Source: Acidobacteriaceae bacterium
Lineage (GTDB): Bacteria > Acidobacteriota > Terriglobia > Terriglobales > Acidobacteriaceae
NCBI GenBank assembly: GCA_025462885.1
Contig: JAOAPN010000002.1
Location: 124,001-188,000 of the forward strand
Length of the DNA: 64,000 nt
Reading direction: 5' to 3'
The position numbers were made by a program, and so were the translations under genes. Positions 62,723-64,000 of the stretch are shown one piece after another; the first letter of the stretch is position 1, and each line of letters opens with the position of its first letter. A model generated the notes under the pieces. The model was not told where the DNA came from. It did no database searches and worked only from the letters and a program-made list of their open reading frames with translations.

Positions 62723-63640
62723 GTGGCCACAAACGAAAATCGGCGTGCAGTTGGCGACGCAGCAGCACGCCAGCTAGCGAATACTACAAAGACGGCTCCA
62801 CAACTCAGTGCCATTACTCCTCGCTGGCTCGTGCAGTTGCTTTCCTGGGTCCCTGTAGAGTCTGGGACCTATCGCGTCAATAAGGTCAAGAACGACGCTG
62901 ACATCGAAGTTGCCTGCGGTTCCCGTGACGAGCGAAAGCTGCCGGAGACGTTCGTCGACTACGAAGAGAAGCCTCGCGAGTACGCGCTGAGTGCGATCTC
63001 AACCGTGGTAGATGTGCATACACGAATCTCCGACCTTTACAGCCATCCCCATGACCAGATCCGTGAGCAGTTGCGGCTGACGGTAGAGAAGGTGAAGGAG
63101 CGGCAGGAGAGCGAGCTGATAAACAATACGGACTACGGCCTGCTGCACAATGTGGACCCATCCTTCAAGGTGAAGACGCGTAAGGGACCACCCACGCCCG
63201 ATGATCTCGATGAGTTGATCGCGAAGGTCTGGAAAGAGCCGGCATTCTTCCTGGCCCATCCTACTGCGATCGCAGCCTTTGGCCGTGAGTGCACCCGCCG
63301 CGGTGTTCCACCTCCGACGACAACGATATTCGGATCTCCTTTCCTGACCTGGCGCGGCCTGCCGCTGGTGCCCTCGGACAAGCTACGCATCGATGCCACG
63401 GGTAAGACGAATATTCTGTTGCTGCGTACAGGCGAGAAGAAGCAAGGCGTGGTCGGATTGTTCCAGCCTGGGCTACCGGGTGAGCAGACTCCTGGCCTTT
63501 CGCTACGTTTCATGGGAATCGATCGCAGCTCCATCGCGTCGTATCTTGTTTCGCTCTATTGCTCGGCGGCGGTGCTCACCGAGGACGCCCTGGGTGTGCT
63601 CGAGAACGTAGAGGTTGGCTATTATCATGAGTACAAGTGA
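62723..63640 (+). CDS. Family 2A encapsulin shell protein
   Basis: The 305-residue HK97-fold protein assembles into a protein nanocompartment. Family 2A features are visible: ITPRWLVQLLSWVPVESGTY near the N-terminus, EEKPREYALSAISTVVDVHT, DPSFKVKTRKGPPTPDDLDE, FFLAHPTAIAAFGRECTRRG, TTIFGSPFLTWRGLPLVPSD and GVVGLFQPGLPGEQTPGLSL. This group (SrpI-like) packages a cysteine desulfurase, and the next gene begins like such a cargo. The start is GTG with AAGGAG upstream. It overlaps the cargo gene by 14 bases. Confidence 0.93.
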   Translation: MATNENRRAVGDAAARQLANTTKTAPQLSAITPRWLVQLLSWVPVESGTYRVNKVKNDADIEVACGSRDERKLPETFVDYEEKPREYALSAISTVVDVHTRISDLYSHPHDQIREQLRLTVEKVKERQESELINNTDYGLLHNVDPSFKVKTRKGPPTPDDLDELIAKVWKEPAFFLAHPTAIAAFGRECTRRGVPPPTTTIFGSPFLTWRGLPLVPSDKLRIDATGKTNILLLRTGEKKQGVVGLFQPGLPGEQTPGLSLRFMGIDRSSIASYLVSLYCSAAVLTEDALGVLENVEVGYYHEYK

Positions 63641-64000
63641 TCAGGACAAAGCCGAAAGTGTCTCTCCGCTCATGGTTCAGGATGCGGTTGGAAATGCGCG
63701 TGGTGTCCTACCGTCCGCACCGACGGGCGTGCCAGACGTTGCAGCCTTAGCCCAGATGGCGAACGAATTCTTTCGTGCGCTCCCTGGGCAGGCAGGGCAG
63801 TTCACCGGGGCGCAATCTGCGGCAACCGTGCCGAGTGCCGCCCCACAGTTCGGAGCTACTCCGTCCTCGATGTTCGCTGCACCATCAGCAGACAGACTCC
63901 CGAGCGAAGCAGATGTGCACCGCCTCTCGGGAGGCAGCGCTTCCTCCTATCAGTCGGAGGTGGCAGCCGCTCCGGCTGCTATGAATGTTTCACCGTATTC
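63627..64000 (+). CDS. Encapsulin cargo, cysteine desulfurase (N-terminal targeting domain only; cut by window edge)
   Basis: 124 codons are visible from an ATG inside the end of the shell gene. They are Ala/Pro/Ser/Gly-rich and disordered, with one amphipathic segment at residues 40-54 (ALAQMANEFFRALPG) that resembles the conserved docking segment of family 2A cargo N-termini. The catalytic PLP domain of the desulfurase would follow beyond the edge, so the enzymatic identity is inferred from the shell type and this targeting segment. Confidence 0.78.
   Translation, partial: MSTSDQDKAESVSPLMVQDAVGNARGVLPSAPTGVPDVAALAQMANEFFRALPGQAGQFTGAQSAATVPSAAPQFGATPSSMFAAPSADRLPSEADVHRLSGGSASSYQSEVAAAPAAMNVSPY

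Overview
The window looks like chromosomal DNA of a soil Acidobacteriota of class Terriglobia (the Granulicella/Edaphobacter/Terriglobus group). This is inferred from a TIGR03435-family secreted protein, carboxypeptidase-regulatory-like outer-membrane proteins, a P460-type cytochrome, a futalosine-pathway menaquinone gene (mqnC), a two-domain ThyX, and GC-rich coding DNA with strong G/C third-position preference. No rRNA is present, so genus is not claimed. One tRNA is present. There is no transposase, integrase, phage module or CRISPR array.

Layout. 1-7 kb: a partial regulatory-like-domain protein, a PfkB sugar kinase, a secreted protein, peroxiredoxin Bcp, FabD and a membrane glycosyltransferase. 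7-11 kb (minus): an M13 metallopeptidase, GTPase Era and cytochrome P460. 11.5-16.7 kb: the cell-elongation operon mreC-mreD-mrdA(PBP2)-rodA without mreB. 17.3-21 kb: a 1264-residue RNase E/G whose S1 domain carries a huge disordered insertion. 21-26 kb: an outer-membrane beta-barrel protein, then a minus-strand run of processive glycosyltransferase, membrane protein, M24 peptidase and membrane protein. 26-30 kb (minus): DNA methyltransferase, VKOR, coiled-coil protein, mqnC. 30-34 kb: a PP2C phosphatase, and TetR divergent from isochorismatase-membrane protein-MFS with twin operator palindromes. 34-39 kb: 3-hydroxyacyl-CoA dehydrogenase, MaoC hydratase, MBL hydrolase, zinc-finger-like membrane protein and rhomboid protease. 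39-44 kb: XRE regulator, fabG, a DUF2071 remnant, thyX, recA. 45-47 kb (minus): ECF sigma factor, anti-sigma factor and Spy/CpxP-like protein. 47-58.6 kb: coaD, a methyltransferase, a large unknown secreted protein, an aminotransferase, manC-pmm-HAD (GDP-mannose supply), a TIGR03435 protein, kdsB and tRNA-Met. 59-64 kb: a TlpA-like thioredoxin, a c-type cytochrome, an AsnC/Lrp regulator and, divergent from it, a family 2A encapsulin shell gene overlapping the start of its cysteine desulfurase cargo, which is cut by the window edge.

Two layers lie on top of the genes. First, a ~225-bp intergenic element with terminal inverted repeats and nested hairpins occurs in three full copies and one deleted copy; helices are kept by paired base changes, and in two full copies its first three bases are the stop codon of the neighbouring gene. 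Second, three neighbouring genes (35.2-37.2 kb) each have their last codons and stop tandemly duplicated. The encapsulin locus is the clearest special system here; the element family and the giant RNase insertion are the most unusual unexplained structures.
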